Source of the DNA: Candidatus Pelagibacter sp. RS40
GTDB taxonomy: Bacteria > Pseudomonadota > Alphaproteobacteria > Pelagibacterales > Pelagibacteraceae
NCBI RefSeq assembly: GCF_002101295.1
Contig: NZ_CP020778.1
Coordinates: forward strand, 372,001 to 436,000
Direction of reading: 5' to 3'
Length of the DNA stretch: 64,000 nt
Position numbers and translations under genes: made by a program. The notes under the pieces were generated by a model, which saw nothing but the letters and a program-made list of their open reading frames with translations, did not search any database and was not told where the DNA came from. Shown here piece by piece: positions 27,039-36,035 of the stretch. Numbering within the stretch: position 1 is the stretch's first letter; each line of letters opens with the position of its first letter.

Positions 27039-27314
27039 ATGTCAGAAGATGAATTCAAATCTCGCTTAAAAATTGCAAAAAATAAAGCAGAAGTTCACAA
27101 GGATCAAAAAAATCCAAAATCTAGCTCTAACATGGGAACAGCGTTCAAAATGAGCACAGAATTGGTGTCTGCAGTAGCTGTTGGGACAATTATTGGGTTT
27201 ATTTTAGACAATTGGTTTGGTACTAAGCCATGGTTAATTTTAATATTTTTTTTTGTAGGGGTGGCTGCAGGAATTATGAACGTGGTTAAAACCGCAAAAA
27301 AAATGCAAAAATAG
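27039..27314 (+). CDS. atpI: ATP synthase accessory protein AtpI/AtpZ
   Basis: This 91-aa protein has a charged N terminus and two TM segments, at about residues 44-62 (SAVAVGTIIGFILDNWFG) and 66-84 (WLILIFFFVGVAAGIMN). It matches the AtpI/AtpZ family, which helps assemble the c-ring or supply Mg2+. It leads the F0 genes atpI-atpB-atpE-atpF'-atpF, the standard alphaproteobacterial layout in which F1 genes lie at a separate locus; indeed no F1 gene appears in the window. Confidence 0.88.
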   Translation: MSEDEFKSRLKIAKNKAEVHKDQKNPKSSSNMGTAFKMSTELVSAVAVGTIIGFILDNWFGTKPWLILIFFFVGVAAGIMNVVKTAKKMQK

Positions 27315-27321
27315 ATTACAG

Positions 27322-28056
27322 ATGGCAGCAAACCCAATGAACCAATTCAATGTTTATCGGATTGGTCCAGAAATAAAATTAGGTAACGTTGATATTTCAT
27401 TTACTAACGCAAGTTTATTTATGGTTATTAGTACTATAGCTATTTTGATTGTTTTAAACTTAGGAGCTAAAAAAAAATCACTAATACCAGATAAATTGCA
27501 ATTGCTTGCCGAATTAAGTTATTCATTTGTATCAAAAATGATCAGTGACACAGCTGGAACAAAAGCAAAACCATATTTCTCATTTATATTTTCACTTTTT
27601 ATGTTTGTCCTCTTTTGCAATATGTTTGGGATGATCCCTTATTCATTTACGGTTACAAGTCACATAATTGTTACTTTTGTGCTTGCAGCTTTTATATTTA
27701 TTGGAGTTACAATTATTGGATTTATTAAACACGGCCTTGGTTACTTAAAATTATTTGTGCCAAGTGGAGTTCCAATGGTTCTCTTACCATTGATTGTTAT
27801 AATAGAAATTATTTCTTATCTAAGTAGGCCGATTAGTTTGTCAGTGAGATTATTTGCAAATATGATGGCTGGTCATACCATGATGAAAGTATTTGGAGGA
27901 TTTGTTGTTAGTCTTGGAATAGTAGGAGGATGGCTACCATTAAGTTTTTCAGTTGCGCTAACAGGTTTGGAGATACTAGTTGCTTTTCTTCAAGCTTATG
28001 TTTTTGCAATATTAACGTGCATCTATTTAAATGATGCATTAAATTTACACCATTAA
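27322..28056 (+). CDS. atpB: ATP synthase F0 subunit a
   Basis: This 244-aa polytopic subunit forms the proton half-channels beside the c-ring. The essential arginine lies in SLSVRLFANMMAGH, and the C-terminal LEILVAFLQAYVFAILTCIYL carries the conserved Gln and is typical of bacterial subunit a. It has five to six TM helices. It follows atpI by 7 bp, and its stop is 20 bp before atpE with a strong ribosome-binding site between them. Confidence 0.96.
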   Translation: MAANPMNQFNVYRIGPEIKLGNVDISFTNASLFMVISTIAILIVLNLGAKKKSLIPDKLQLLAELSYSFVSKMISDTAGTKAKPYFSFIFSLFMFVLFCNMFGMIPYSFTVTSHIIVTFVLAAFIFIGVTIIGFIKHGLGYLKLFVPSGVPMVLLPLIVIIEIISYLSRPISLSVRLFANMMAGHTMMKVFGGFVVSLGIVGGWLPLSFSVALTGLEILVAFLQAYVFAILTCIYLNDALNLHH

Positions 28057-28064
28057 CAACTTAT

Positions 28065-28071
28065 AAGGAGG
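28065..28071 (+). promoter_or_regulatory. Strong Shine-Dalgarno for atpE
   Basis: AAGGAGG lies 5 bases before the atpE ATG at 28077. It is close to a perfect anti-16S match, whereas most genes in this window have weak or no site, so it marks unusually high translation of subunit c, which is needed in many copies per ATP synthase. Confidence 0.8.
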
Positions 28072-28076
28072 ATATA

Positions 28077-28304
28077 ATGGAATTAGAAGCAGCAAAAATG
28101 ATTGGAGCAGGACTTGCGGCAATAGCTCTTGCGGGCGCTGGAGTAGGTATAGGAATAATTTTTGGAAACTACCTATCAGGTGCGATGAGAAATCCATCTG
28201 CGGCTCAAAAGCAATTTCCAAATTTGCTTTTAGGTTTCGCATTAGCCGAAGCAACTGGATTATTTGGTCTAGTAGTTGCACTGATTATTTTATTCGCATT
28301 TTAA
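28077..28304 (+). CDS. atpE: ATP synthase F0 subunit c
   Basis: This 75-aa proteolipid is a hairpin of two TM helices joined by the polar loop RNPSAAQKQFPNL. The ion-binding carboxylate is the Glu in FALAEATGLFG of helix 2, and helix 1 has the packed glycine pattern AGAGVGIGIIFG. The sodium-binding glutamine on helix 1 is not seen, so a proton-coupled ring is expected. It is the most strongly initiated gene of the F0 group, with an AAGGAGG site just upstream. Confidence 0.97.
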   Translation: MELEAAKMIGAGLAAIALAGAGVGIGIIFGNYLSGAMRNPSAAQKQFPNLLLGFALAEATGLFGLVVALIILFAF

Positions 28305-28307
28305 TTA

Positions 28308-28895
28308 ATGCTAAAAAAAATAATTATTAAATTTCTTTTTAGCTTTGTACTAATTACAAAAGTACAGAGTGCTGAAAGCGGAGGTATGCCACAATTAAAT
28401 CCAGAGTTTTGGATATCTCAAATTGTTTGGTTAGTTATAACATTTGGTGCTTTGTATATTATTTTGTCGAAGATAATACTGCCAAAAATAAGTGATAATT
28501 TAGAAAGTAGAAGGTCACAAATTTTGGAGAATATAGAGATTGCTGAAAAACAAAGAGAGGAAAGTGAAGATAAAATAAAAGAATTTGATAAAATTATTTT
28601 AAATAGCAAACTAGAGGCAAAAAATTTGTTTAATGAGGCTCGTCAAAAAATACTGGATGATATAGATAAAAAAAGATCTGAATTAGAGACGAATTTAGAG
28701 GAAGAAATAGAAATTGCCGAAAAAGAAATTCAAAATTTAAATAAAAGTTCGGCAGAGAATATAAAAAAAATAGCCACAGAAACTTCTTCGGGTTTGATAA
28801 AACAACTCATTGGAGAAGAGATCAACAAAGAAAACATTTCATCAATTGTAAATGATCTAACAAATAATTCTAAGGAGAATAGAAAAAATGTTTGA
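28308..28895 (+). CDS. ATP synthase F0 subunit b' (AtpG/AtpF')
   Basis: This 195-aa peripheral-stalk subunit has a signal-like hydrophobic N terminus (residues 1-21), a TM segment around 35-55 (FWISQIVWLVITFGALYIIL), and a long charged coiled coil (EKQREESEDKIKEFDK and following). In alphaproteobacteria b and b' are separate paralogues side by side. It starts 3 bp after atpE and overlaps atpF by 8 bp, so stoichiometry is probably set by coupled translation. Confidence 0.9.
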   Translation: MLKKIIIKFLFSFVLITKVQSAESGGMPQLNPEFWISQIVWLVITFGALYIILSKIILPKISDNLESRRSQILENIEIAEKQREESEDKIKEFDKIILNSKLEAKNLFNEARQKILDDIDKKRSELETNLEEEIEIAEKEIQNLNKSSAENIKKIATETSSGLIKQLIGEEINKENISSIVNDLTNNSKENRKNV

Positions 28896-29382
28896 TGCAA
28901 CTTTTTGGGTAGCTGTTTCATTTGTAATATTTTTTGTAGGCTTAATTTATTTAAAAGTTCCTCAAAATGTGAATAGTTTGCTAACGAAGATGATCGTTGA
29001 CATTAAAAACGAAATTGATGAGAGTGAAAAATTAAGATCTGAGTCAAAAAAATTATTAGATGATGCACAAAGCAAATTAAATTCTGCAGAACAGGAAAAG
29101 AAAAAAATTATTAACCAAGCAAACATTGAAGCAGAAAAGCTTATAAAAGATATGAGTGAAAAATTCTCAAAATCAGCGGAAATAAAGAAAAATTTAGCTA
29201 ATATAAAAATATCTCAAATGAAAGATGCTGCAATTAAAGATGTCAAAGATACATCCATAAAGATTGCAATCGAAGCAGTTAAAAAAACAATATCAACCTC
29301 GGTAGATAAATCAAAGTTAGATATACTATTTGAAAAAAATCTTGAGGAAACCAAAATTGAATTAAAAAAGGTTAATTCGTAA
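28888..29382 (+). CDS. atpF: ATP synthase F0 subunit b
   Basis: This 164-aa subunit b has one N-terminal TM segment (FWVAVSFVIFFVGLIYL) followed by a continuous coiled coil with ESKKLLDDAQSKLNSAEQEKKKI, typical of the peripheral stalk that links F0 to F1. It overlaps the b' gene by 8 bp. It ends the F0 group; the next gene, crtI, begins 49 bp later on the same strand. Confidence 0.92.
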   Translation: MFDATFWVAVSFVIFFVGLIYLKVPQNVNSLLTKMIVDIKNEIDESEKLRSESKKLLDDAQSKLNSAEQEKKKIINQANIEAEKLIKDMSEKFSKSAEIKKNLANIKISQMKDAAIKDVKDTSIKIAIEAVKKTISTSVDKSKLDILFEKNLEETKIELKKVNS

Positions 29383-29431
29383 CCGATATTGTAAAGTTCG
29401 TTTTTTTTCAAAAATAAGATAAATTTAAGAG

Positions 29432-30883
29432 ATGAATTCAATAGTAATTGGATCTGGTTTTGGGGGTATAGCTTCAGCGCTAAGATTGAGAGCAAAAAAT
29501 CATAATGTAACTTTAATTGAAAAGCATAATGATTTGGGTGGAAGAGCGCGAGTATTTAAAAAAAATGGATTTACGTTTGATGCTGGTCCAACAGTTATTA
29601 CAGCCCCTTATTTAATTGAGGAACTTTTTGAATTATTTAATAAGACTTCAAAAAGCTACATTGAATTAAAGCCTTTAAATGTTTGGTACAGATTTGTTTT
29701 TGAAGATGGTAGTGAATTTGATTACTCAGGTGATGATGAGAAAATGAAAGTTCAAATTGAGAAAATAAGTAAAGAAGATTTTATTGGATATAAAAACTTA
29801 GTAAATTTTACAAAAAAAATATTTGATAAAGGATTTACTGAATTATCAGATGTCCCATTTGATAAACCTTTATTTATGTTTAAACAAATACCATCATTGC
29901 TTAAACTAAAAAGCTATAAATCAGTTTATAGCTTGGTATCTTCTTATGTTAAAAATGATAAGTTGAGAAGATTATTGAGCATGCATCCTTTATTGGTAGG
30001 AGGAAATCCTTTCACCACGACGTCAATTTATGGATTGATATTATATTTAGAAAAAAAATGGGGAATTCACTACTCCATGGGTGGCACAGGTCAAATAGTA
30101 AGTGGTTTAGAAAAGCTTATGATCGAAGAAAAAATTAAAATTATAAAAGGAAAAGAAGTTGTAGAAGTAATTACAAAAAATAAAAAAATTAAGTCTGTAA
30201 AGCTTGATGATGGAAGTGAATTAGATGCAAATAATGTTATTTGTAATGCAGATCCTCCAGCAGTTTATTCAAGTCTAATGAATGAAAAATTAAGTAAATT
30301 TTTTAAGTATAAGATGAAACGTATGCAATACTCTATGGGTTTATTCGTGTATTACTTTGGTACAAAAAAGAAATATGAAAATATTGAGCATCACACTATA
30401 AAATTTGGAGAAAAATACGAGGAACATTTAAATGACATATTTAATAATAAAATATTGAATAAAGATATAAGCTATTACCTACATAGACCTACTGCTACCG
30501 ACGAGGCGATGGCACCAAAAGGTCATGATTGTTTTTATGTTTTGGTCCCTGTGCCTAATAATCAGTCTGGCATTAATTGGAGTGAGAAAGGTGAGGAAAT
30601 GAAAAATCTGGTCATCGATAAAATGCAAAATTTAATGCCAGATCTTAGAAAAAACATTGTAGAGGACTTCTATTTAACTCCTGATTATTTTGAAAAAGAA
30701 TTAAATACAAAATTTGGCTCTGGCTTCTCAATACAACCAAAATTTACACAGTCAGCATATTTCAGATTTCATAATAAATCTGAGATATTTGATGGTCTAT
30801 ACTTTGTTGGTGCAGGGACGCATCCTGGCGCAGGTGTACCAGGAGTTTTGTCTTCAGCGAAGGTACTAGACAAGATACTCTAA
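29432..30883 (+). CDS. crtI: Phytoene desaturase
   Basis: This 483-aa FAD enzyme converts phytoene to lycopene through four desaturations. The N-terminal dinucleotide fold is GSGFGGIASALRLRAKNHNV followed by EKHNDLGGRARVF, and the C-terminal CrtI signature is FVGAGTHPGAGVPGVLSSAK. It begins the carotenoid cassette: its stop overlaps the crtB ATG by one base. A short AT-rich gap to atpF could hold a promoter, but no convincing boxes stand out. The next steps are CrtB upstream in the pathway and CrtY after lycopene. Confidence 0.95.
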   Translation: MNSIVIGSGFGGIASALRLRAKNHNVTLIEKHNDLGGRARVFKKNGFTFDAGPTVITAPYLIEELFELFNKTSKSYIELKPLNVWYRFVFEDGSEFDYSGDDEKMKVQIEKISKEDFIGYKNLVNFTKKIFDKGFTELSDVPFDKPLFMFKQIPSLLKLKSYKSVYSLVSSYVKNDKLRRLLSMHPLLVGGNPFTTTSIYGLILYLEKKWGIHYSMGGTGQIVSGLEKLMIEEKIKIIKGKEVVEVITKNKKIKSVKLDDGSELDANNVICNADPPAVYSSLMNEKLSKFFKYKMKRMQYSMGLFVYYFGTKKKYENIEHHTIKFGEKYEEHLNDIFNNKILNKDISYYLHRPTATDEAMAPKGHDCFYVLVPVPNNQSGINWSEKGEEMKNLVIDKMQNLMPDLRKNIVEDFYLTPDYFEKELNTKFGSGFSIQPKFTQSAYFRFHNKSEIFDGLYFVGAGTHPGAGVPGVLSSAKVLDKIL

Positions 30884-31737
30884 TGAATAAACAAAACTAT
30901 TTATCGATTTATGCAAAATCATTTAGTTGGGCAGGGTTTTTTCTAAATAAAGAGACTTATCAAAAGTGCTCTGATTTATACACTTTTTGTAGATATTTAG
31001 ATAATATTGCAGATGAAACTGGAGAATTAGAAACTAAGAAATTAAAATTCAAAGAATTTAAAAATGACTTTAAATCAAAAAATTTCTCAAATCCAATAAT
31101 TGAAAAAATGTGGAAATTAGTTGCTGATACAAATATTTCTACAAATATTATTTTTGATTTATTTGATGGTGTTGAAAGTGATTTAGAGGAAAAAGTAGAA
31201 TTGAAGTCTGAAAAAGAATTATTGATATATTCATATAGAGTTGCTGGAACTGTTGGATTAATGATGGCAAAAATTCTTAATGTTAAAAAAGAGAGTGCCT
31301 TTAAAGCCGCAATCGATTTAGGGATAGCTATGCAATTAACAAATATATCTAGAGATGTGATTGAAGATAAAAATCTTAATAGATATTATATAAAGTCTGA
31401 TATCAAAGAGATCAAAGATACTTTAGAACTTGCTGAAACTTTTTACAGAAGTTGTTTTTATTACATAAAAGATATTCCTTTTCGTTTAAGATTTTCAATT
31501 TGTGTCGCAAGAAGAGTGTATAGAGAAATAGGATTTCAAATTAAAAAAAAAAGTAATTTTGAAGAGTATAAAAATTCTGGGAAAATATTTGTAAATAATT
31601 TTGGTAAAATTATACAAACTTTAATATCTTTATTGGATATGATTAAGCTGAGCTTAATGACTAATCAAGAAACAGGTTATACTCAAAATAAGCACAAAAT
31701 TATCATGGAAGAGATTAATTTAAATGAAAGATTTTGA
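30883..31737 (+). CDS. crtB: Phytoene synthase
   Basis: This 284-aa prenyltransferase condenses two geranylgeranyl diphosphates into phytoene. Both aspartate-rich motifs are present: YLDNIADE (first) and QLTNISRDVIEDKNLNRYYI (second), along with RVAGTVGLMM-like residues of the family. A GGPP synthase (crtE) is not in the window, so the substrate must come from elsewhere. It shares one base with crtI and overlaps crtY by 14 bp. Confidence 0.93.
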   Translation: MNKQNYLSIYAKSFSWAGFFLNKETYQKCSDLYTFCRYLDNIADETGELETKKLKFKEFKNDFKSKNFSNPIIEKMWKLVADTNISTNIIFDLFDGVESDLEEKVELKSEKELLIYSYRVAGTVGLMMAKILNVKKESAFKAAIDLGIAMQLTNISRDVIEDKNLNRYYIKSDIKEIKDTLELAETFYRSCFYYIKDIPFRLRFSICVARRVYREIGFQIKKKSNFEEYKNSGKIFVNNFGKIIQTLISLLDMIKLSLMTNQETGYTQNKHKIIMEEINLNERF

Positions 31738-32797
31738 TATTGTAATTATTGGAGGGGGGTGTAGTGGATTATCTTTAGCCTATCAATTAGAAATTAATTC
31801 AAAATTAAAAGGTAGATCTTTAGCTATAATTGATAATAGAGATAGATATTTTAGAGACAAAACTTGGTCTTTTTGGAGAGTAAATCAACATGATTTTGAA
31901 GATTGTGTGATAAAAAGTTGGAAACAGTTTTCAATTAATTCTAAAGATGGAACTTTATATAAGGATTGTAATAAATATCCATATCAATCAATAGATAGTG
32001 GTTTGTTCTATGATAAAATTTTAAATAAACTTAAACAAAACAAAAATATTTATTTTTTTAAAAGCAAAAACGAGATTAACATAAATTCTTCTATAGTTTT
32101 TAATAGCGTTCCAGAGATTAGTAAAACTGATGATAAGCTTTGGCAACACTTTTGTGGATATGAAATTGAAACCGATAAAGAATTTTTTGATGAAGAAATT
32201 ATGAATCTTATGGATTTTGATTGTGATCAAAAGGACAGTGTTCATTTTTTTTATACTCTTCCATTTTCAAAAAATAAAGCTCTAGTTGAAACCACATGGT
32301 TATCAACAATGAACAATCAAGAGGAAGAAGAATACGACCAACAACTTTTAGATTATATCAAAAATCATCTTAATCTTAAAAATTATAGGATTAAGTACAA
32401 AGAAGTTGGTAAAATCCCTTTATTTAGAACTTCTAATATAAATAACCAAAATTTAGTAAATATTGGGACTGCAGGTGGCATGACTAGGCTAAGTACGGGA
32501 TATACATTTTTAAACATTCAGGAACAATCAAAATATTTAGCAAAAAACATAGAAAAATTTAGATCTAATAAAGCTTTCAAAATAGGCACAAAATATGAGT
32601 TTTTAGATAAAATTTTCTTAAGAGTTTTAAAAAAAAGTCCAAAAATAATGCCTAATGTATTTTATAAAATGTTCAACTCAAAATCAGAGGCAATTATAAA
32701 TTTTTTATCCAACAAAAGTCATTTGGGTGAAGATTTATCAATTATATTAAAAATGCCCAAAATAGTTTTTTTAAAAGCTATATTCCAACAAAAATGA
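31724..32797 (+). CDS. crtY: Lycopene beta-cyclase
   Basis: This 357-aa flavoprotein closes both ends of lycopene to beta-rings, giving beta-carotene. It starts with the dinucleotide motif DIVIIGGGCSGLSLAYQLE, followed by RDKTWSFWR, typical of CrtY, and ends with NIGTAGGMTRLSTGYTFLNIQE, the family's C-terminal motif. It overlaps crtB by 14 bp and blh by 4 bp, so one transcript probably covers crtI through blh. Confidence 0.92.
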   Translation: MKDFDIVIIGGGCSGLSLAYQLEINSKLKGRSLAIIDNRDRYFRDKTWSFWRVNQHDFEDCVIKSWKQFSINSKDGTLYKDCNKYPYQSIDSGLFYDKILNKLKQNKNIYFFKSKNEININSSIVFNSVPEISKTDDKLWQHFCGYEIETDKEFFDEEIMNLMDFDCDQKDSVHFFYTLPFSKNKALVETTWLSTMNNQEEEEYDQQLLDYIKNHLNLKNYRIKYKEVGKIPLFRTSNINNQNLVNIGTAGGMTRLSTGYTFLNIQEQSKYLAKNIEKFRSNKAFKIGTKYEFLDKIFLRVLKKSPKIMPNVFYKMFNSKSEAIINFLSNKSHLGEDLSIILKMPKIVFLKAIFQQK

Positions 32798-33693
32798 TTA
32801 AAAAAATTAATTATAATCACTCTTTGATTTTTTTTATATCGTGCATTTTTTTATCCTCTTTTGACTACTTGAGATCAAATTCATTTATTTTAATATGTTT
32901 TTTTTTAATTTTAATCTTGGGTGTTTCACATGGCGCTTTGGATAATATTAAAGGAAGAAAATTAATTAAAATTCTAAAAATTAAAAATATTTCTTACTTT
33001 TATTTGGTATATATTTTGATTGGTTTAGGCATTATTTTGTTGTGGATACTATTTCCACAAAGTTTATTGCTATTATTTTTGATAATTGCATCTTACCATT
33101 TTGGTAAGGAAGACTCAGAATTTATAAGTAAAAATCAAAAACAAAGTTTTTTATTAAAAACTTTTAAAGGATCAATTATAATAGTTTCACCATTACTCTT
33201 TAATCAAAATAAAACTTTAGAAATATTTAATTCTATAAATTTTGATTTATCTAATACTTTGCTAGTTAAAACTGAGTTTTTAGTAATTTTACTTCTTCTA
33301 TCATTTATATCAAATTTAATATTATCTTTTAATAAAAATTATGATGAAAAGTCTGTTTTATTAATGGATTTTTTTTCAATAATTACGTTAAATATTTTTT
33401 TAAACCCTTTGCTGGCATTTACAATTTATTTCTGCTTTCTACATTCATTTAGACATTCCATTAAATTGATATTTGAACTAAATAAGAATTTTAAAAAAGG
33501 AATTTTTCTATTTATTAAAAAAGCGCTTCCGCTTACTTTTATAACTGGAATTATTTTTATAGTTGCTTTAAATTTTTTAAATCATGAGTTTAAACTAAAT
33601 GAAAGTGTGAATATGGTAATATTTATTGGATTGGCCTCATTAACATTTCCACATATATTGCTTGAATACTTAATTGAGAAAAATGAAAAATGA
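32794..33693 (+). CDS. blh: Brp/Blh-family beta-carotene 15,15'-dioxygenase
   Basis: This 299-aa polytopic membrane enzyme cleaves beta-carotene into two retinal molecules. Diagnostic histidines appear in SHGALDNIKGRK, ASYHFGKEDSEF and CFLHSFRHSIKL, with about eight hydrophobic segments. Its presence after crtIBY shows that the end product is retinal, the chromophore of proteorhodopsin, which is not encoded in this window. It overlaps crtY by 4 bp and the ispH start by 11 bp. Confidence 0.93.
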   Translation: MIKKINYNHSLIFFISCIFLSSFDYLRSNSFILICFFLILILGVSHGALDNIKGRKLIKILKIKNISYFYLVYILIGLGIILLWILFPQSLLLLFLIIASYHFGKEDSEFISKNQKQSFLLKTFKGSIIIVSPLLFNQNKTLEIFNSINFDLSNTLLVKTEFLVILLLLSFISNLILSFNKNYDEKSVLLMDFFSIITLNIFLNPLLAFTIYFCFLHSFRHSIKLIFELNKNFKKGIFLFIKKALPLTFITGIIFIVALNFLNHEFKLNESVNMVIFIGLASLTFPHILLEYLIEKNEK

Positions 33694-34627
33694 TAAAATT
33701 AAAGTTTTTTTAGCAGCACCTAGAGGTTTTTGCGCTGGTGTAGATAGAGCAATTGAAATTGTTAAGAAAAGTTTAAATAAATATGGTTCTCCAGTTTATG
33801 TCAGGCATGAGATAGTTCATAACAAACATGTTGTAGAAAGTTTAAAGAAAATAGGCGCAATTTTTGTGGAGGAGCTTGATGAGATTGAAGATAAAACTAG
33901 ACCAGTTATTTTCTCTGCTCATGGAGTTCCAAAATCAGTATCAGAAAATGCATCAAATTTAAAAATGACTTATGTAGATGCTACATGTCCTCTAGTTTCA
34001 AAAGTTCACCGAGAAGCTGAAAATATTAAGAAACAAGGAATGCACATTCTCCTTATTGGCCATAAAAATCATCCTGAAGTCATTGGTACTATGGGTCAAT
34101 TACCTAAAGGATCAATAGACTTAATTGAGAGCGCTGAAGATGCTCATAATTATATTAATATTTCTAACAAAAAACTGGCTTATATTACTCAAACAACTCT
34201 TTCTGTAGATGATACTAAAGAGATAATTGAGGTCCTAAAATCTAAATTTCCAGATATTTATGAGCCTAAAAAGGAGGACATTTGTTATGCAACAACAAAT
34301 CGACAAGAAGCAGTAAAAAAAATTGCCTCAAAATGTGAGATGTTTTTTGTAATTGGTAGCCGTAACTCATCCAATTCAGTCAGATTAGTTGAAGTTGCAA
34401 AAAAAAATGGTTCAAAATCAGCAGAATTAATACATTCTGAAAGCGAAATTCCTTTCAGTCAAATAAAAAATTGTAAAACAATAGGAATTTCATCGGGCGC
34501 ATCAGCACCTGAAATTCTGGTTACCGAATTTATTGAGGAGCTAAAAAAACAATTTACTATTGATATAGAAGAAGTAGAAATCACAAGAGAAAATATTACA
34601 TTTAAAGTTCCCGGAAAATTAAACTAA
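33683..34627 (+). CDS. ispH: 4-hydroxy-3-methylbut-2-enyl diphosphate reductase
   Basis: This 314-aa iron-sulfur enzyme makes IPP and DMAPP in the last step of the MEP pathway. Cluster cysteines are in APRGFCAGVDRA, DATCPLVSKVH and DICYATTNRQEAV, and the SAHGVP motif is typical. I prefer the ATG at 33683 (MKNDKIKVFLAAPRG) to a TTG three codons upstream. It overlaps the end of blh by 11 bp and thrB by one base, so isoprenoid precursor supply may be co-transcribed with retinal synthesis. ispH-thrB-rnhA is also an old alphaproteobacterial order. Confidence 0.95.
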   Translation: MKNDKIKVFLAAPRGFCAGVDRAIEIVKKSLNKYGSPVYVRHEIVHNKHVVESLKKIGAIFVEELDEIEDKTRPVIFSAHGVPKSVSENASNLKMTYVDATCPLVSKVHREAENIKKQGMHILLIGHKNHPEVIGTMGQLPKGSIDLIESAEDAHNYINISNKKLAYITQTTLSVDDTKEIIEVLKSKFPDIYEPKKEDICYATTNRQEAVKKIASKCEMFFVIGSRNSSNSVRLVEVAKKNGSKSAELIHSESEIPFSQIKNCKTIGISSGASAPEILVTEFIEELKKQFTIDIEEVEITRENITFKVPGKLN

Positions 34628-35592
34628 TGGCAGTCTTCACAAAAATAGGTTTAGATGAAATAAATCTAATTGAAAAAAATTTTAGTATTGGAAAAATATT
34701 AAATTATAGTGGTATTAAAAAAGGTATTGAGAATACAAATTATCTTATCAAATCAAAAAAAAGAAAGTTTATATTAACTATTTTTGAGAAGAGAGTTGAC
34801 TCAACAGATCTACCTTTTTTTATGAAACTTATGTCGGGTCTTGCACAATCTAAAATAAAGTGTCCAAAACCAGTTGAAAATAAAAAGGGTAAATATTTAT
34901 TTAAGTTAAAAGGTAAAAATGCATGTTTGGTAACTTTCTTAGAAGGAAAAGATAAGAACAATTTAAATTCTAAAGAATGCTTTGTCATAGGAAAAAATAT
35001 TGCAAGATTACACAACTCATCTAAAAAATTAAGAATATTTCGAAAAAATTCACTTTCGGTTAATTCATGGGGACCTCTTTTGAAAAAAATCAGTAGAAAA
35101 ATAAATAAAAAATTTAAGGATTTAACTGAAAATATGAAAATAGATTATATTCAAATTAAAAAACTTTGGCCAAAAAAACTTCCAACAGGAATTATTCATG
35201 GAGACTTATTTATAGATAATATATTTTTTTATAAAGGTCGCTTTCATGGTTTTATTGATTTTTATTTTTCTTCTAATGATTATTATGCATATGATCTTGC
35301 GATATGTGTGAATGCTTTATGCTTCAATAAAAAAAATAATAAATTTATTATGATTAAGAATAAATCTTCAAATTTATTGAAAGGATATCAATCGGTCAGA
35401 AAATTAACAAAATTAGAGAAAAATAGTTTTAATACCCTTTGTAAGGGCTCGGCTCTAAGGTACTTACTAACAAGATCTTATGATTATCTAAACACACCCA
35501 AAACAGCAATTATTAAAATCAAAGATCCAAAAGAATATATTCAAAAACTTGATTTTCATAAAAATTTAAATTCATTTAAAGATTATTGCTAA
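34627..35592 (+). CDS. thrB: Homoserine kinase (ThrB, choline-kinase fold)
   Basis: This 321-aa kinase phosphorylates homoserine for threonine synthesis. It is of the alphaproteobacterial aminoglycoside-phosphotransferase fold rather than the GHMP type: GIIHGDLFIDNIFF is the catalytic loop with His-Gly-Asp, and GFIDFYFSSNDYYAYDLA the metal-binding Asp motif. The C-terminal LRYLLTRSYDYLN is typical of ThrB. It shares one base with ispH and with rnhA (TAATG). ThrC, the next enzyme, lies at 38-39.4 kb. Confidence 0.92.
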   Translation: MAVFTKIGLDEINLIEKNFSIGKILNYSGIKKGIENTNYLIKSKKRKFILTIFEKRVDSTDLPFFMKLMSGLAQSKIKCPKPVENKKGKYLFKLKGKNACLVTFLEGKDKNNLNSKECFVIGKNIARLHNSSKKLRIFRKNSLSVNSWGPLLKKISRKINKKFKDLTENMKIDYIQIKKLWPKKLPTGIIHGDLFIDNIFFYKGRFHGFIDFYFSSNDYYAYDLAICVNALCFNKKNNKFIMIKNKSSNLLKGYQSVRKLTKLEKNSFNTLCKGSALRYLLTRSYDYLNTPKTAIIKIKDPKEYIQKLDFHKNLNSFKDYC

Positions 35593-36014
35593 TGATAAAA
35601 ATCTATACAGATGGTTCTTGTATTGGAAACCCAGGGAATGGTGGTTGGGCTGCGATAATAATTGAAAATGGAAATAAAACTAGAATTAAAGGTAGTAAAA
35701 AAGATACAACAAACAACCAAATGGAATTACTTGCTCCAATTAAAGCTTTAAAAAAAATTGCAAAAGGTAGCAAAGTTCAAATATTTACAGACTCTAAATA
35801 TGTAAAATCAGGAATTACTGAATGGATACATAATTGGAAAAAAAATGGTTGGAAAACAGCTAATAAAAAAGATGTAAAAAACAAAGAACTTTGGACTGAA
35901 TTAGATAATCTATCGAACTCCTTTGAAATTAAATGGAATTGGGTTAAGGCACATTCTACGGATTTACTAAATAACGAGGTAGATTTGTTGGCACGAACTT
36001 CAGTTTATAAATGA
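35592..36014 (+). CDS. rnhA: Ribonuclease HI
   Basis: This 140-aa enzyme degrades RNA in RNA-DNA hybrids. Catalytic acids are visible: Asp in IYTDGSCIGNPG, Glu in NNQMELLAPIKAL, Asp in IFTDSKYV, and the final Asp in NNEVDLLAR, with HSTD nearby. The ATG at 35592 overlaps the thrB stop by one base and is preferred to an ATG two codons upstream. It complements rnhB in this window. The stop is followed by a 44-bp gap containing a palindrome before the convergent beta-barrel gene. Confidence 0.95.
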   Translation: MIKIYTDGSCIGNPGNGGWAAIIIENGNKTRIKGSKKDTTNNQMELLAPIKALKKIAKGSKVQIFTDSKYVKSGITEWIHNWKKNGWKTANKKDVKNKELWTELDNLSNSFEIKWNWVKAHSTDLLNNEVDLLARTSVYK

Positions 36015-36035
36015 AATAAATTAAGTGAAGACTAG

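Noticed and set aside
29383-29431. Promoter before crtI
   Set aside because: TTGTAA and GATAAA-like boxes exist but spacing is off and no clear -10 is present.
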